From the NCBI GenBank assembly GCA_964504445.1, contig CAZDEO010000009.1, positions 28,568 through 92,567 on the forward strand: a DNA stretch of 64,000 bases. Reading direction: 5' to 3'. Below, in pieces: positions 17,329 through 27,000 of the stretch (positions are counted from its first letter, which is position 1; each line of letters starts with the position of its first letter). A program made the position numbers and the translations under genes. The notes beneath the pieces are model-generated. The model had not been told where the DNA came from and did not search any database. It was given only the letters and a program-made list of their open reading frames with translations. This DNA is from JACSRF01 sp964504445. GTDB taxonomy: Bacteria > Chloroflexota > Anaerolineae > Promineifilales > Promineifilaceae.

Positions 17329-17829
17329 ATGATTTCACCAGAATTGCTGCGGCGGTATCCCTTTTTTGCCGGGCTGAGCGCCCAGCAACTGACGTTGCTG
17401 TCCCAGGTGGCTGACGAAAAAGAGGTTGGCCCAGGCGAATATTTGTTTCATGAGGGGCAACCGCTGGAAAAAATGTTTCTGGCGGTAGATGGTAATGTAG
17501 ATATTGTGCTAGAGTTGCCTGCGCAGGATGTGCAGCATAAAGTATCTGAGCAGCTATTGGGCGAGATGGAAACCAACGATGTGGTGGTAACCACGGTGGG
17601 GCCAGGCGAGATTTTTGCCTGGTCGGCGCTGCTGCCACCCCATCAGGCGACGGCATCAGGTAAAACGACAACACCAGCGCATTTGGTGGTTTTTGATGGC
17701 CCAATGTTGATGCAAAAGTTTGTGGAAGACCCGGCTTTTGGCTTTGTGATGACGCAAAAAGTGGCCGGGGTGATGCGGGAGCGCCTGCAAGCATTGCGCA
17801 TCGAGTCTTTAGCTAGCTTGATGGCGTAG
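17329..17829 (+). CDS. Cyclic nucleotide-binding domain protein without HTH
   Basis: A 166-residue protein made almost only of a Crp-type cNMP-binding beta-barrel. It has the segment FFAGLSAQQLTLLSQVADE, the strand EYLFHEGQPLEKMFLAVDG and the phosphate-binding-cassette region PGEIFAWSALL. The usual Arg of the cassette is not obvious, so the ligand is uncertain. There is no helix-turn-helix, so it cannot act as a transcription factor alone. The ATG at 17329 has GGAGG immediately upstream. As last gene of the hdr-mvh operon it may sense a nucleotide or redox state for the complex, which is inference. Confidence 0.82.
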   Translation: MISPELLRRYPFFAGLSAQQLTLLSQVADEKEVGPGEYLFHEGQPLEKMFLAVDGNVDIVLELPAQDVQHKVSEQLLGEMETNDVVVTTVGPGEIFAWSALLPPHQATASGKTTTPAHLVVFDGPMLMQKFVEDPAFGFVMTQKVAGVMRERLQALRIESLASLMA

Positions 17830-17850
17830 TTTTCCGATTAGTTGTTCTTC

Positions 17851-17885
17851 AAAACGGCCGTTGCGCCCTGTAACGGCCGTTTTTT
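17851..17885 (+). terminator. Intrinsic terminator built from two ACGGCCGT palindromes
   Basis: AAAACGGCCGTT (17851-17862) pairs perfectly with AACGGCCGTTTT (17872-17883) around a nine-base loop and is followed by further T. It ends the hdr-mvh operon 22 bases after the last stop codon. Both arms contain the genome-wide iterated palindrome. Confidence 0.85.
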
Positions 17886-17904
17886 GCTGCCAGGTGCCCA
17901 AACA

Positions 17905-17916
17905 TGACAAACATCA
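17905..17916 (+). promoter_or_regulatory. Candidate operator upstream of F420-type gene
   Basis: TGACAAACATCA resembles TGACAAATGTCA at 9766 and the inverted site at 7689. It lies 130 bases before the gene at 18046. Weak evidence on its own. Confidence 0.25.
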
Positions 17917-18045
17917 TTGACTCTGGGTGACAGTCGCTACTTCCCTCAGCGCGCCCTCTTCTATTACAGTAGAAATTAGAGCCATCCCACCCAACAACGT
18001 CCATCTGGTCCAGAATATGAGCGGGCTAAAGCGAGGTTTACCAGA

Positions 18046-18627
18046 ATGAGTACGATGGATCCCCAAGTTGAACAAGCCCTACGACAGGGGTTTAGATACC
18101 TCAACAAGCTGATGATCACCCTTTGGCGGCTAGGTTTAGGCAAATGGCTCAATGCCTGGCCCAAAAAAGGCGGGCAAATCATGGTCATCACCCATGTCGG
18201 CCGCAAATCGGGCCTTACCCGCCGCACGCCAGTGAACTATGCCATTGTGGACGGGGAAATTTACTGCACGGCCGGATTTGGGGCCATTTCTGACTGGTAT
18301 CGGAACATTATCGCCAACCCTGACGTGGAAATCTGGCTGCCAGATGGCTGGTGGTCAGGGGAGGCGGAAGATGTGACGGGGTGCGCCGATCATCTTTCCA
18401 TTATGCGCCAGGTGTTGCTAGGCAGCGGGTTTGCGGCGTATGCGGCTGGCCTGGACCCGGTGGAGATGGGTGATGAGGCGTTGAGGGAGGCAACGGCCGT
18501 TTACCGGCTTGTACGCATTCACCGGCTGTCAGCTTGCACCGGCCCAGGAGGCCCTGGTGATCTGAGTTGGGTCTGGCCTGCGGCCACGCTTATCCTTCTC
18601 CCGCTGGCTCTTCGGCGCCGCCGTTAG
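18046..18627 (+). CDS. Deazaflavin (F420)-dependent nitroreductase family protein
   Basis: A 193-residue protein of the Ddn/split-barrel family (PF04075-like). Core motifs are MVITHVGRKSGLTRRTPVNYAIVDGE and FGAISDWYRNIIANPDVEIW. These form the F420- or flavin-binding barrel, about residues 30-160. The C-terminal tail has a hydrophobic segment (VWPAATLILLPLAL) and ends in five Arg residues, which suggests membrane attachment. The family reduces varied substrates with F420H2. No F420 biosynthesis gene is in the window, so the cofactor is inferred. It is transcribed alone, after the hdr-mvh terminator. Confidence 0.85.
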   Translation: MSTMDPQVEQALRQGFRYLNKLMITLWRLGLGKWLNAWPKKGGQIMVITHVGRKSGLTRRTPVNYAIVDGEIYCTAGFGAISDWYRNIIANPDVEIWLPDGWWSGEAEDVTGCADHLSIMRQVLLGSGFAAYAAGLDPVEMGDEALREATAVYRLVRIHRLSACTGPGGPGDLSWVWPAATLILLPLALRRRR

Positions 18628-18683
18628 GTCATATTTGCAGGTTGTCGTTACCAAAAAGCAATATACTTTTTTGGAGGTGGAAC

Positions 18684-19082
18684 ATGAAATCTGTGCCAGA
18701 AAATCACGTGCAGGATAGTGGCGAATTGCAGTTCATTGCCAAGTCGGTGGGCCTCCTTGCTCTGTTGACAGGATTGGCTTACCTACGAGTTGTGGGTGTG
18801 GAGACTCTTGCCGCATGGCGTGCCCACGAGGACATTGGCGCAATTTTGCTGCTAGTGTTGCTAATTGTGGCCATTTTGGGTTTGGTACTGTCCTGGTGGC
18901 GGGAGGGTCTTGGTGGTTTTATTGCGGCCGTCAGCGCGGTGGGAGTTGGTATATTGGCCTACTCTGTTGATCGGCACAACCGCTACTTTTCCGCTTTTGC
19001 ATACAGCTCCCCATTTATGATTACGGGAATCCTCTTTCTATGCTGCTGGTGGCGACATCACCGGCGGGGAGGAGGAAACTAA
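18684..19082 (+). CDS. Hypothetical four-helix membrane protein
   Basis: A 132-residue protein with about four hydrophobic segments (near 20-35, 48-68, 74-92 and 104-122) and a basic C-terminus. The ATG at 18684 follows TTGGAGGTGGAAC. The frame is open further upstream into the F420-type gene, which is rejected because the ribosome site marks this ATG. Family not recognised. It is 56 bases after the F420-type gene and ends 131 bases before a strong terminator. Confidence 0.7.
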   Translation: MKSVPENHVQDSGELQFIAKSVGLLALLTGLAYLRVVGVETLAAWRAHEDIGAILLLVLLIVAILGLVLSWWREGLGGFIAAVSAVGVGILAYSVDRHNRYFSAFAYSSPFMITGILFLCCWWRHHRRGGGN

Positions 19083-19213
19083 ATGGAAAATGAGAGGGCT
19101 GCGGGGCTGTTGATTATTTGTCCAATATTTGTTAAGATACTGTCGTTGTAGGAAATAAAGTATTGGCAAGCAATTTCTTACCTCACTGTTATTCTCTTTT
19201 CTCTCCTTCGTCG

Positions 19214-19245
19214 AAAGGGACCGGCTGCTGAAGCCGGTCCCTTTT
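19214..19245. terminator. Bidirectional intrinsic terminator
   Basis: GGGACCGGCT (19217-19226) pairs with AGCCGGTCCC (19232-19241) around a five-base loop. AAA flanks it on the left and TTTT on the right, so it works in both directions for the membrane-protein gene and the convergent ldh. Confidence 0.9.
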
Positions 19246-19257
19246 GTATTGGGAGAA

Positions 19258-20199
19258 TTACCCCTCAAGGTCTGAAATTGCCTGGCGAATAATCTGGGCA
19301 CTTTTCGTTAACCCTTGTTTTTCATCATCGTTCAGGGGGAGTGGAAAGGTTTCCAGCACGCCATCACCGCCAATAAGGTGTGGAAGAGAAACGGTTACAT
19401 CCTTGATGCCACCGATTTCTGTTTTTGGTGTGCAAACTGTCATGATGGCTCGCCGATCTTGCAGCACATTGCGGACAATGCGCGCCAGAGCGGCTCCCAC
19501 GCCGTAATAGGTGGCTCCTTTTCCTTCGATGATTTGGTAGGCGGCATTGCGCACATTTTGGTCAATCTCCTGCCGTTTTTCGCCACATAGGTCAATGTTG
19601 CGCATTTCGCAAAAGGCATTCAGGGGCATGTTGCCGATGGTAGTTAATGACCATGTTAGCACCTCTGAGTCACCGTGTTCGCCGATGACGTAGCCGTGGA
19701 CGTGGGTGGCGTCTACGCCCAGGGTTTGGGCGAGCAGGGCGCGGTAGCGGGCGGTGTCGAGGGTGGTGCCAGAGCCAATGACACGATGGGCGGGAATGTT
19801 GAATTGGGTGGCAATTTTGGCGGAGATGTGGGTCATAATGTCTACGGGGTTGGTGGCTACGATGAGAATGGCTTCTGGCGCGTAATGAAAAATTTGGGGG
19901 ATGACGACCTGGAAAACGGCCGTGTTCCGTTCCAATAGCTGTAGTCTTGTTTCTCCTGGTTTCTGGCTGACGCCGGCAGCCATGATCACTGCCCGGCAGC
20001 CGATCAGGTCTGCATACCCACCAGCTTGTACATTGCATGCGTGGGCGAAAGGGACCGCATGTAAGATATCAGCAGCCTCAGCTTTAGCTCGTGCTTCATT
20101 TTTATCAACCAGGACAATATTCCGGGCTGTGCCGTTCATAACCATGGCGTAAGCGGCTGTGGCGCCAACATAACCACTGCCAATGATACCCACTTTCAT
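19258..20199 (-). CDS. ldh: L-lactate dehydrogenase
   Basis: A 313-residue NAD-dependent dehydrogenase of the LDH/MDH family. Visible are the Rossmann motif GIIGSGYVGATAA, the substrate loop GVSQKPGETRLQLL, NPVD, and the catalytic His motif GEHGDSE. Gln in the substrate-specificity position (SQKPGETR) favours pyruvate/lactate; malate dehydrogenases have Arg there. It should interconvert pyruvate and L-lactate with NADH, which suits a fermentative, H2-active cell. The leader contains a shortened MITE-like repeat (20223-20262). It shares a terminator with the gene on its right in transcription order. Confidence 0.93.
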   Translation of the reverse strand: MKVGIIGSGYVGATAAYAMVMNGTARNIVLVDKNEARAKAEAADILHAVPFAHACNVQAGGYADLIGCRAVIMAAGVSQKPGETRLQLLERNTAVFQVVIPQIFHYAPEAILIVATNPVDIMTHISAKIATQFNIPAHRVIGSGTTLDTARYRALLAQTLGVDATHVHGYVIGEHGDSEVLTWSLTTIGNMPLNAFCEMRNIDLCGEKRQEIDQNVRNAAYQIIEGKGATYYGVGAALARIVRNVLQDRRAIMTVCTPKTEIGGIKDVTVSLPHLIGGDGVLETFPLPLNDDEKQGLTKSAQIIRQAISDLEG

Positions 20200-20222
20200 A
20201 AGGCCTCTCCTTTTGAATACAT

Positions 20223-20262
20223 ATCATTTTCCCGGAAGCTGAAATTCGTTCCTGAAAATGTA
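20223..20262 (+). repeat. MITE/REP-like element, copy 3 (internally deleted)
   Basis: ATCATTTTCCCGGAAGCT matches the left end of the element at 839. It is joined directly to GAAATTC...CTGAAAATGTA, which matches the right part (907-926) of that copy. The 50-base middle is missing. It lies just upstream of ldh. Confidence 0.65.
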
Positions 20263-20413
20263 TTGAATAAGAAAATCTTTTGGAATTGAATTCTGCCCAT
20301 AAGTGAACAATATACAAGCCTTGCTTATTGGATAGTCATATACAAGAAACGGCCGTTTTCAACATTGACACCCATTTATTTTGTGCATATATTTTCCTGC
20401 TGAGGGAAAACTC

Positions 20414-20866
20414 ATGACAACCCAAATTCTTGCCCTTGATGACGAACCAACCATCCTAACCCTGTACCAATCTATATTGGAGCCAGCAGGCTATCAGCTT
20501 ATGATCACTGGGGATAGCCGGGAAGCTTTGGTCATATTACAAAGCCATACCATCGATCTGTTTATTCAGGATTTTCAACGTCCGGAAATCAATGGCCGGG
20601 AAATGCTTAAGCTTTTACAGGCTGATCCCAGGTTGCGCGCTATCCCTGTTTTGTTAATAACTGCTGATACGCGTGAAGATCGGGCGCGGGAGCTTGAATT
20701 AGACGGGTTGAACTGGGATACTAATTTGCAAGGGTATTTGCAAAAGCCTTTCGGTGCTGGCGATTTGCTTGATTTGGTTGAAGCTGTGCTGCAAAAGTAT
20801 GAAAAACCGTTACCCCCTTTGGAGAAGCGGGGCAAAGAAAGGCAGTGGTGGAATTCTGTCGGCTAA
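20414..20866 (+). CDS. Stand-alone response regulator receiver protein
   Basis: A 150-residue CheY-like receiver. The acidic pair is in ILALDDEPT, the phosphoacceptor Asp in LFIQDFQRPEING (near residue 54), the Thr in LLITADT, and the Lys in LQKPF. The last 25 residues (Lys/Glu/Trp-rich) are not part of the domain. There is no output domain, so it acts by protein contact. AGGGA lies a short distance before the chosen ATG at 20414; an upstream in-frame ATG has no ribosome site. Its stop overlaps the corrected end of the convergent MFS gene. A possible kinase partner is at 24033-27536. Confidence 0.88.
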   Translation: MTTQILALDDEPTILTLYQSILEPAGYQLMITGDSREALVILQSHTIDLFIQDFQRPEINGREMLKLLQADPRLRAIPVLLITADTREDRARELELDGLNWDTNLQGYLQKPFGAGDLLDLVEAVLQKYEKPLPPLEKRGKERQWWNSVG

Positions 20867-22114
20867 TCAGCATGAGGTAGCGCAGCCTGAGAAGTCTGGA
20901 GGGGTGCATTGGGCAATTCCCATCTGGCGAGTAGGGCGATGCCAAGAAAAATGGCACTGGTTACCACAAAAGTGCTGCGCAAACCCAACCAATAGGCTAC
21001 GTGACCCTACCAATGTCGCAATAGCCCGCCCTGCAGCCACAATGGAATTGTCTAATCCGTAAACACTGCCCTTTTCACCTTGCTCTGTGTAGCGAGCGAG
21101 TAAAGCGCTGAGTGTGGGGATGATGCCCCCTGTAGCGGCCCCGGTAAGGGCTTGTAAAATGAGAATTTGCCAGGCAGCGTTAACGAAACTTTGTGGCATG
21201 TATAAGAGTCCGGCAGCTAGCGCGCTGTAGGTGAGAATGCGGCGATGCCCTAGTTTGTCACCCAGGTTGCCCAGATAAACGGCCGTCGCTGTTGCCGTGG
21301 CCGAGGAGACGCCCACCACCAATCCGGTTACTGTGTTTAGGCGGGAGGAGTCTATCATTAATGTTTGGATGAAAAGAGGGGCGATAGGCACCAGCACGGT
21401 ACGCCCCAAATTTGACAGCAGGCGCAGCGTGAAGGTTAAGGGCACGCCTTCGCTGCCTAGCACGTGTTTCCAGTCGGCTAGCAAGCTGAGTTTTTGATTT
21501 GGCACAACTTGGAAGGGGATGAATTGTTCTTTGACCCCAAAATGCACCATGATGCCGGCCAAGGCCAATAGTACGGCCGTAATCACAAAAGTTTCTTCGT
21601 AGCCAAAGGCGTCTGCAGTGAAGCCGCCTACCAATGGGCCAATAGCTACGCCGGCCCACAGCCCTACCTGAATCATGCCCATGGCATAACCAGACCGCTC
21701 TCTAGGGGCTACAGACGCCACCAGTGCGTTAGCCGCCGATACGGTGCCGGTGATTAATCCCTGGATGCCACGCAGCAGCACTAACTGCTCGGCGGATTGC
21801 ACGAAAGCCATGCCTAGCAAAATGATGGCGCCGCCAAACATGGCGCGTTGAACCATTAGTTTACGGCCGTAACGGTCGGCCAACGTACCCCAAATGGGTG
21901 AAGCGATCGCCATTGTAATAGCCTGGGCAGAAAATACGGCCCCCGCCAAAAACTCTACGCTGAGCGAACTGCTGCTGCCTAACTGTTGCACATAGAGGGG
22001 CAAAAACGGAAAAATGTTGGAAAAACCAATAGCCGAGACTAGCTGGGCTAGAAACATGATATACAACGTACGCTGCCACGGCGCGATGTGGCTAAAAAAA
22101 TGATGGCGCTTCAT
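20863..22114 (-). CDS. MFS transporter, frameshifted near the 3' end
   Basis: A 12-helix major facilitator of the drug-exporter type: MFS motif A-like GTLADRYGRKLMVQ after helix 2 and the motif NLGDKLGHRRI in the second half. As read, the frame ends at 20867 with an odd Cys/His-rich tail. Removing one G of the GGG run (plus-strand 21005-21007) restores a normal last helix, AYWLGLRSTFVVTSAIFLGI, then WELPNAPLQTSQAALPHAD and a stop at 20863-20865. So the gene carries a one-base frameshift or the sequence has an error there. Substrate unknown. The protein would lose helix 12 if the shift is real. Confidence 0.85.
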
Positions 22115-22199
22115 TTGGATTGCCTTTTGCTTGTGCGCTGCCTGCGCGACAAAAGATTGATGCTAGCATGATTTTGATAGTGGGCAAAAAAGGGGAAGC

Positions 22200-22733
22200 T
22201 CAAGAGAAGGTGCGGGGAAGTAGCGGGAGGAGCAGATAGGCTAATAGGGCTGCCAGTAACAAGATCAGGCCGATCAGTATGGCTGCTAAGCACCCTGCCA
22301 TATTATCGGAACTGGCTGTAAGAAGGCGAAAAGTGCCCAGCCCTAGCGACAAAACGCCACTGATTGCCAAAAAACCGGCGGTGAATAGAATGATGCTGAA
22401 AAGTACCCGGTTGAAATCGGGATATAGTGTGCTAATTTGGCGCACGACGGCAAGACCAGAGAGCAAGACAAACCCCGCTATGAGCAGGCTAAATCCTCCG
22501 CTGAAAACCAATTTTAGACCAACGCCGGTGCGATACCAGGTAATCTGCCACCGTTTCTTTTGATAGATGTGGCTGACAATGTAAACGGCCGTGCTTTCGT
22601 CTACCCCCTTGTAGATGAGATCTTGCTGCACCTTGGCGGCGCTTTCACCAGCCGCCAGGGCATTGTAAACAGCCGTTGCCAACTGGGTGGTTTCAAAATC
22701 CCGCTGCCGATTCAACTTTTGGGGATCGATCAT
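22200..22733 (-). CDS. Hypothetical membrane protein
   Basis: A 177-residue protein. The N-terminal 65 residues are soluble and resemble small helical domains (LATAVYNALAAGESAAKVQQDLI). Three hydrophobic segments follow (near 77-97, 108-130 and 142-170), ending in Leu-rich LLLPLLP. Family not recognised. It lies 85 bases upstream of the MFS gene in the same direction, so they may be co-transcribed. Codon use and embedded palindrome (22585 region) match the neighbours. Confidence 0.65.
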   Translation of the reverse strand: MIDPQKLNRQRDFETTQLATAVYNALAAGESAAKVQQDLIYKGVDESTAVYIVSHIYQKKRWQITWYRTGVGLKLVFSGGFSLLIAGFVLLSGLAVVRQISTLYPDFNRVLFSIILFTAGFLAISGVLSLGLGTFRLLTASSDNMAGCLAAILIGLILLLAALLAYLLLPLLPRTFS

Positions 22734-22869
22734 AGTCTTGCTACTTGGGAGATTGGTGTCAATGTAGAATGTCTGGCAAAATCTGTCAATAGGTAGGATT
22801 ATCTAAAGACGGTCATGGGCAACGGCCGTATCTTATTTTGGACGTAACTTTTTTGGAGAGGAGCACCCG

Positions 22870-23958
22870 ATGAACTACCAAGATCCGTTTTCTACCCAAG
22901 TTATTATCATTGGCGCTGGCCCCATTGGCATTGAATTGGCCATTGCCTTACAACGCCAAAATGTGCCCAATATTTTATTGGAAGCTAACCAGGTTGGGGA
23001 TGCTTTTACACAGTGGCCACCTAATACCAGCTTTTTCAGCTCACCAGAACACGTGGCTTTGGCTGGCGTACCGGTGCAAACTATCGATCAGCAGCCCATT
23101 ACTGGCGAGACTTACCTGGCTTATTTGCGCATGCTGGTAGAAATGTTTGACCTGAACGTGCGTGTGTATGAGCCGGTAACGGCCGTGCAGCGCCTTAAAA
23201 CCCATTTCAGCATACACACCCAGCATCGCAGCGGCCAACGCACCTACCACGCCACCCAAGTCGTTTTCGCTACAGGAGGCATGGCAACCCCGCGCCTCCT
23301 CAATATTCCTGGTGAATCATTACCCCACGTCACCCATTACTTCCCCGGCCCGCACCCTTATTTTCGCACGAAAGTGCTGGTGGTTGGTGGCAAAAACTCG
23401 GCCATAGAGGCCGCCCTGCGCTGCTGGCGTGGGGGGGCAACCCAAGTTGCCCTCAGCTACCGGCGCCCAGCCCTTGATATGGAGCGCATAAAACCTCATC
23501 TGGCCCTGGATATGGGCGATCGATTGCAAAAGCAAGAAATTCTCTTCTATCCCGCTACAATTCCAGTAGAAATTACAGCCACCCACGTCACCCTGGCCAC
23601 GACCCAGGATGACTTGACGCCTAACGGGCACACATTTACTCATGAGGCGGATTTTGTTATTTTGGCAACCGGATTCCAGGCTGATATGACCCTGTTTGCC
23701 CAGGCCGGCGTTTCCTTGCGTGGCACAGCCCAGGTTCCCGAATTCAATGAACAAACCATGGAAACCAACGTACCTGGGCTTTATGTCGCCGGTACTGCCG
23801 CTGGTGGAACCCAAGAACGTTTCAAGCTATTTATTTCTACTACCCACCATCACGTGGACAAGATTGTCAGGCATATCACAGGCAACCCACCGGGACCCTT
23901 GGGTACTGTGACTGGGCGAAATAATGCGGTAACATTTGCAGAAGTGAAAGCCAATTGA
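22870..23958 (+). CDS. FAD-dependent pyridine nucleotide oxidoreductase (YpdA-like)
   Basis: A 362-residue two-Rossmann flavoprotein. The FAD motif is IIGAGPIGIELAIAL (near residue 14), the NAD(P)H motif VVGGKNSAIEAALRC (near 176), and the second FAD motif ends in PGLYVAGTAAGG. There is no CxxC, so it is not a thioredoxin reductase. This layout fits YpdA/Bdr (bacilliredoxin-disulfide reductase-like) or small flavin monooxygenase relatives. GAGAGGAG precedes the ATG. It is transcribed alone from a short divergent promoter region that contains one ACGGCCGT. Confidence 0.82.
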   Translation: MNYQDPFSTQVIIIGAGPIGIELAIALQRQNVPNILLEANQVGDAFTQWPPNTSFFSSPEHVALAGVPVQTIDQQPITGETYLAYLRMLVEMFDLNVRVYEPVTAVQRLKTHFSIHTQHRSGQRTYHATQVVFATGGMATPRLLNIPGESLPHVTHYFPGPHPYFRTKVLVVGGKNSAIEAALRCWRGGATQVALSYRRPALDMERIKPHLALDMGDRLQKQEILFYPATIPVEITATHVTLATTQDDLTPNGHTFTHEADFVILATGFQADMTLFAQAGVSLRGTAQVPEFNEQTMETNVPGLYVAGTAAGGTQERFKLFISTTHHHVDKIVRHITGNPPGPLGTVTGRNNAVTFAEVKAN

Positions 23959-24032
23959 ACGTGACGGATTAGCCAATTGGCTGGGAGGCATATCATAGGG
24001 ATGAAACGGCCGTCAGGATTGAGGAAAGAACC

Positions 24033-27000
24033 ATGGACAATAGCCTAAACCATGAAACGCCCAAGAAAGAGCGTATATACAACCTGAATCAAACGGTGGC
24101 TCAAACATGGCGCGACGATCTCCATCGCGGGTTAGCCCTTGCCCAAGAAGCCTACGATCTGGCGATGAGCGAACCAGACTATCCTCAAGGAGTAGCTGAT
24201 GCTCAACTCAACCTCGGTCGCATCCACTATCGGTTAGCCCAATACACCCAGGGGCAGGCCCACCTTCTCCAGGCGTTAAAAAAGTACCAGGAAATTCAAA
24301 ACCCTATAGGTGAGGCGCATGCCTGGACAGGGCTAGGCCTTATTCATTGGCGTTTGGCCGATTACCCCACCGCGTCCGACTATCACATCAAAGCTTTGCA
24401 GATTTTTCGTGCTGAAGAAGAGACTGAAGGAGAAGCTATTGCGTTATCTCACTTGGGTTTAGTCTATGGATTAACCCAAGATACTCAGGCGGCTCTGACC
24501 ACATACAAGCAGCTTTTGGCAATCCATCAAGCATCAGGCAATCGTCAAAACGAAGGATTTGCCCTCAACAATTTAGCCATGGCATACTGCCAATCTGGTA
24601 ACCTGGAACAAGCCCGTGCCTGCATCTTGCAAAGCCTGCAAATAGCCAGGGAAGAAAACAACGATGCCCTAGAAGTCGTGGCATCAGACACATATGGGAC
24701 GATTCTTTTGGCCCAGGGGGAGGCGGAACAAGCGCTAACACATTTTCAGCACAGCGCCCATCTGGCAAACGAGAAAGGATATCGACATGATGAATTGTCT
24801 GCCTTGCTAAACATTGGGCGGGCCTTTGCTGCCCAAAATCAAGTAAATCAGGCTTTGCAAGCCTGGCAGCGGGTATTGGAAATTGGCGCATCTTTAGGCG
24901 CAAAAGATGATCTGCGAAAGTGCCACCACCAGATGGCTAAATTTTTTAAACATCAAGGGGACCTGGCTGCCGCTCTGACCCATTATGAACAATTCCACGA
25001 ATTGGATAGATTGATTTTTAATGAAACGGCCGATATGCGCCAAAAAACTCTTGAGGTTTCTTACGAAGTTCAGGCGGCCCAACAGAAAAACCTGCTGTTA
25101 GAAAAGGAAATAGCTGAAAGACGGCAAGTGGAAGAGGCGTTGCGGGCTAGCCAAGAAAGCTTGCATACGCTAATTCAAGCATCACCAGACAGCATCTATT
25201 TTAAAGATGGCCAAGGGCGCTGGTTAGTAGCCAATCAGGCGGGATTGAATGCTTTTCAGATGCAAGGCCTGGCCTATAGAGGGAAAACGGATGCAGAACT
25301 GGCCAGGGATACCCCCTTTTTTAGTGAAGCTTTGCTTCATTGTGTGCGTACTGATGAAGAAACCTGGCGCGTGGCGCACACAACCCGCGCCACGGAAACC
25401 ATTCCGCAGCCCGATGGTACGGCACTGATTTTTGATGTTATTAAAGTGCCTTTGTTTAATGAGGATGGAAGCCGCCGGGGTTTGGTGATAATTGGTCGGG
25501 ATGTGACGGCGCAAATGGAGGCGGAAACGGCCGTGCGCCATAGAGAGCAAGAGCAACGTTCCTTATACAACATGGTACGGCTCATGTGTGACAACGTGCC
25601 AGACTTGATTTGGGCCAAAGATTTGAACGGCCGTTACCTGTTCACCAACCAGGCCACCTGCGACAAACTCCTCAATGCCCATGATACCTCCGAACCCATT
25701 GGCAAAACCGACCACTACTTCATGCAGCGCGAACGTGCCACAAACCCGGATGACCCCCAATGGTATACCTTTGGCGAAATATGCGTCAGTTCAGACGAAA
25801 TTGTGCTGCAAGACAAACAAGCCCAGCGTTTTGACGAATACGGTAATGTTCAAGGCCAATTTCTTTATCTAGACGTGTACAAAGCCCCCTTTTGGAACGA
25901 GGAAGGCGTACTGATAGGCACCGTAGGCTGCGGGAGGGTTGTCACCGAAGAAAAAAAACGCGAGATTGATAACCACCAGATGGCCAAAGCTCTCCAGGCC
26001 AGCGAAGAGCGCCTCCGGCTAATGGTTCAGCATATGCCGGTCATGATGGATGCTCTGGATGCCCAGGGTAATATCGTTTTTTGGAATGAAGAATGCGAGC
26101 GCGTAACCGGCTACAGCGCCGCAGAAATCATCAACAACCCCCAGGCGATGACCTTGCTCTATCCTGACGAAAACTACCGGCAGCAAATGCTTCAAGAATG
26201 GGCCACCAGAGGGAATCATTACCGCAACTGGGAATGGGAGCTTACATGTAAAGATGGCACCCAAAAAACCATATCCTGGTCCAATGTTTCTGAACGTTTC
26301 CCGCTACCCGGCTGGGTTTCTTGGGGTATAGGCGTGGATGTGTCTGAACGCCAGCGGGCAGAAACTGCTTTACGCCAGGCACAAAAAACGGAAAGCCTGG
26401 GTGTTTTAGCCGGGGGCGTAGCCCACGACTTTAACAACTTGTTGGTGGCTATGTTAGGTCAGATGTCCCTCGCCATGGTTAAGCTGCGCCCTGAGCACCA
26501 GGCCTGGGGGCATGTAGAAAAAGCCGTTAAAGCTGCAGAACGGGCAGCAGACCTGACGCAAAAGATGCTGGCTTATTCAGGACGAGGCCATTTTGCAATT
26601 CAATCGCTTGATTTAAATGCGCTGATTGCCGAAAATTTACACCTGTTTCAGGCCAGCATCCCCAAAAACGTTCGTTTAGATTCAGCGCTTTTACCTGATC
26701 TCCCATTAATCGAAGCAGATGCCGGCCAGATGCAGCAGGTTATCATGAACTTGATCATTAACGCCGCGGAGGCCATTGGCGAACAACCTGGTCAGGTGCT
26801 TGTGTCTACCGGCGAGGAAAAAATTGATGAGGAACAAGATGAAAAATGGCGATATACGGGCCAAACCCTCGTCCCTGGTAACTATGTCTTTTTAGAAGTA
26901 CGCGATGACGGAAAGGGGATGGATGAAAATACGCTAGCTAGCATTTTTGATCCTTTCTTTACGACCAAAGAGTCTGGTCATGGGTTGGGATTGGCCGCCG

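Noticed and set aside
20863..22114. Programmed frameshift in the MFS gene
   Set aside because: No slippery heptamer or downstream structure is seen at 21005; a mutation or sequence error is simpler.
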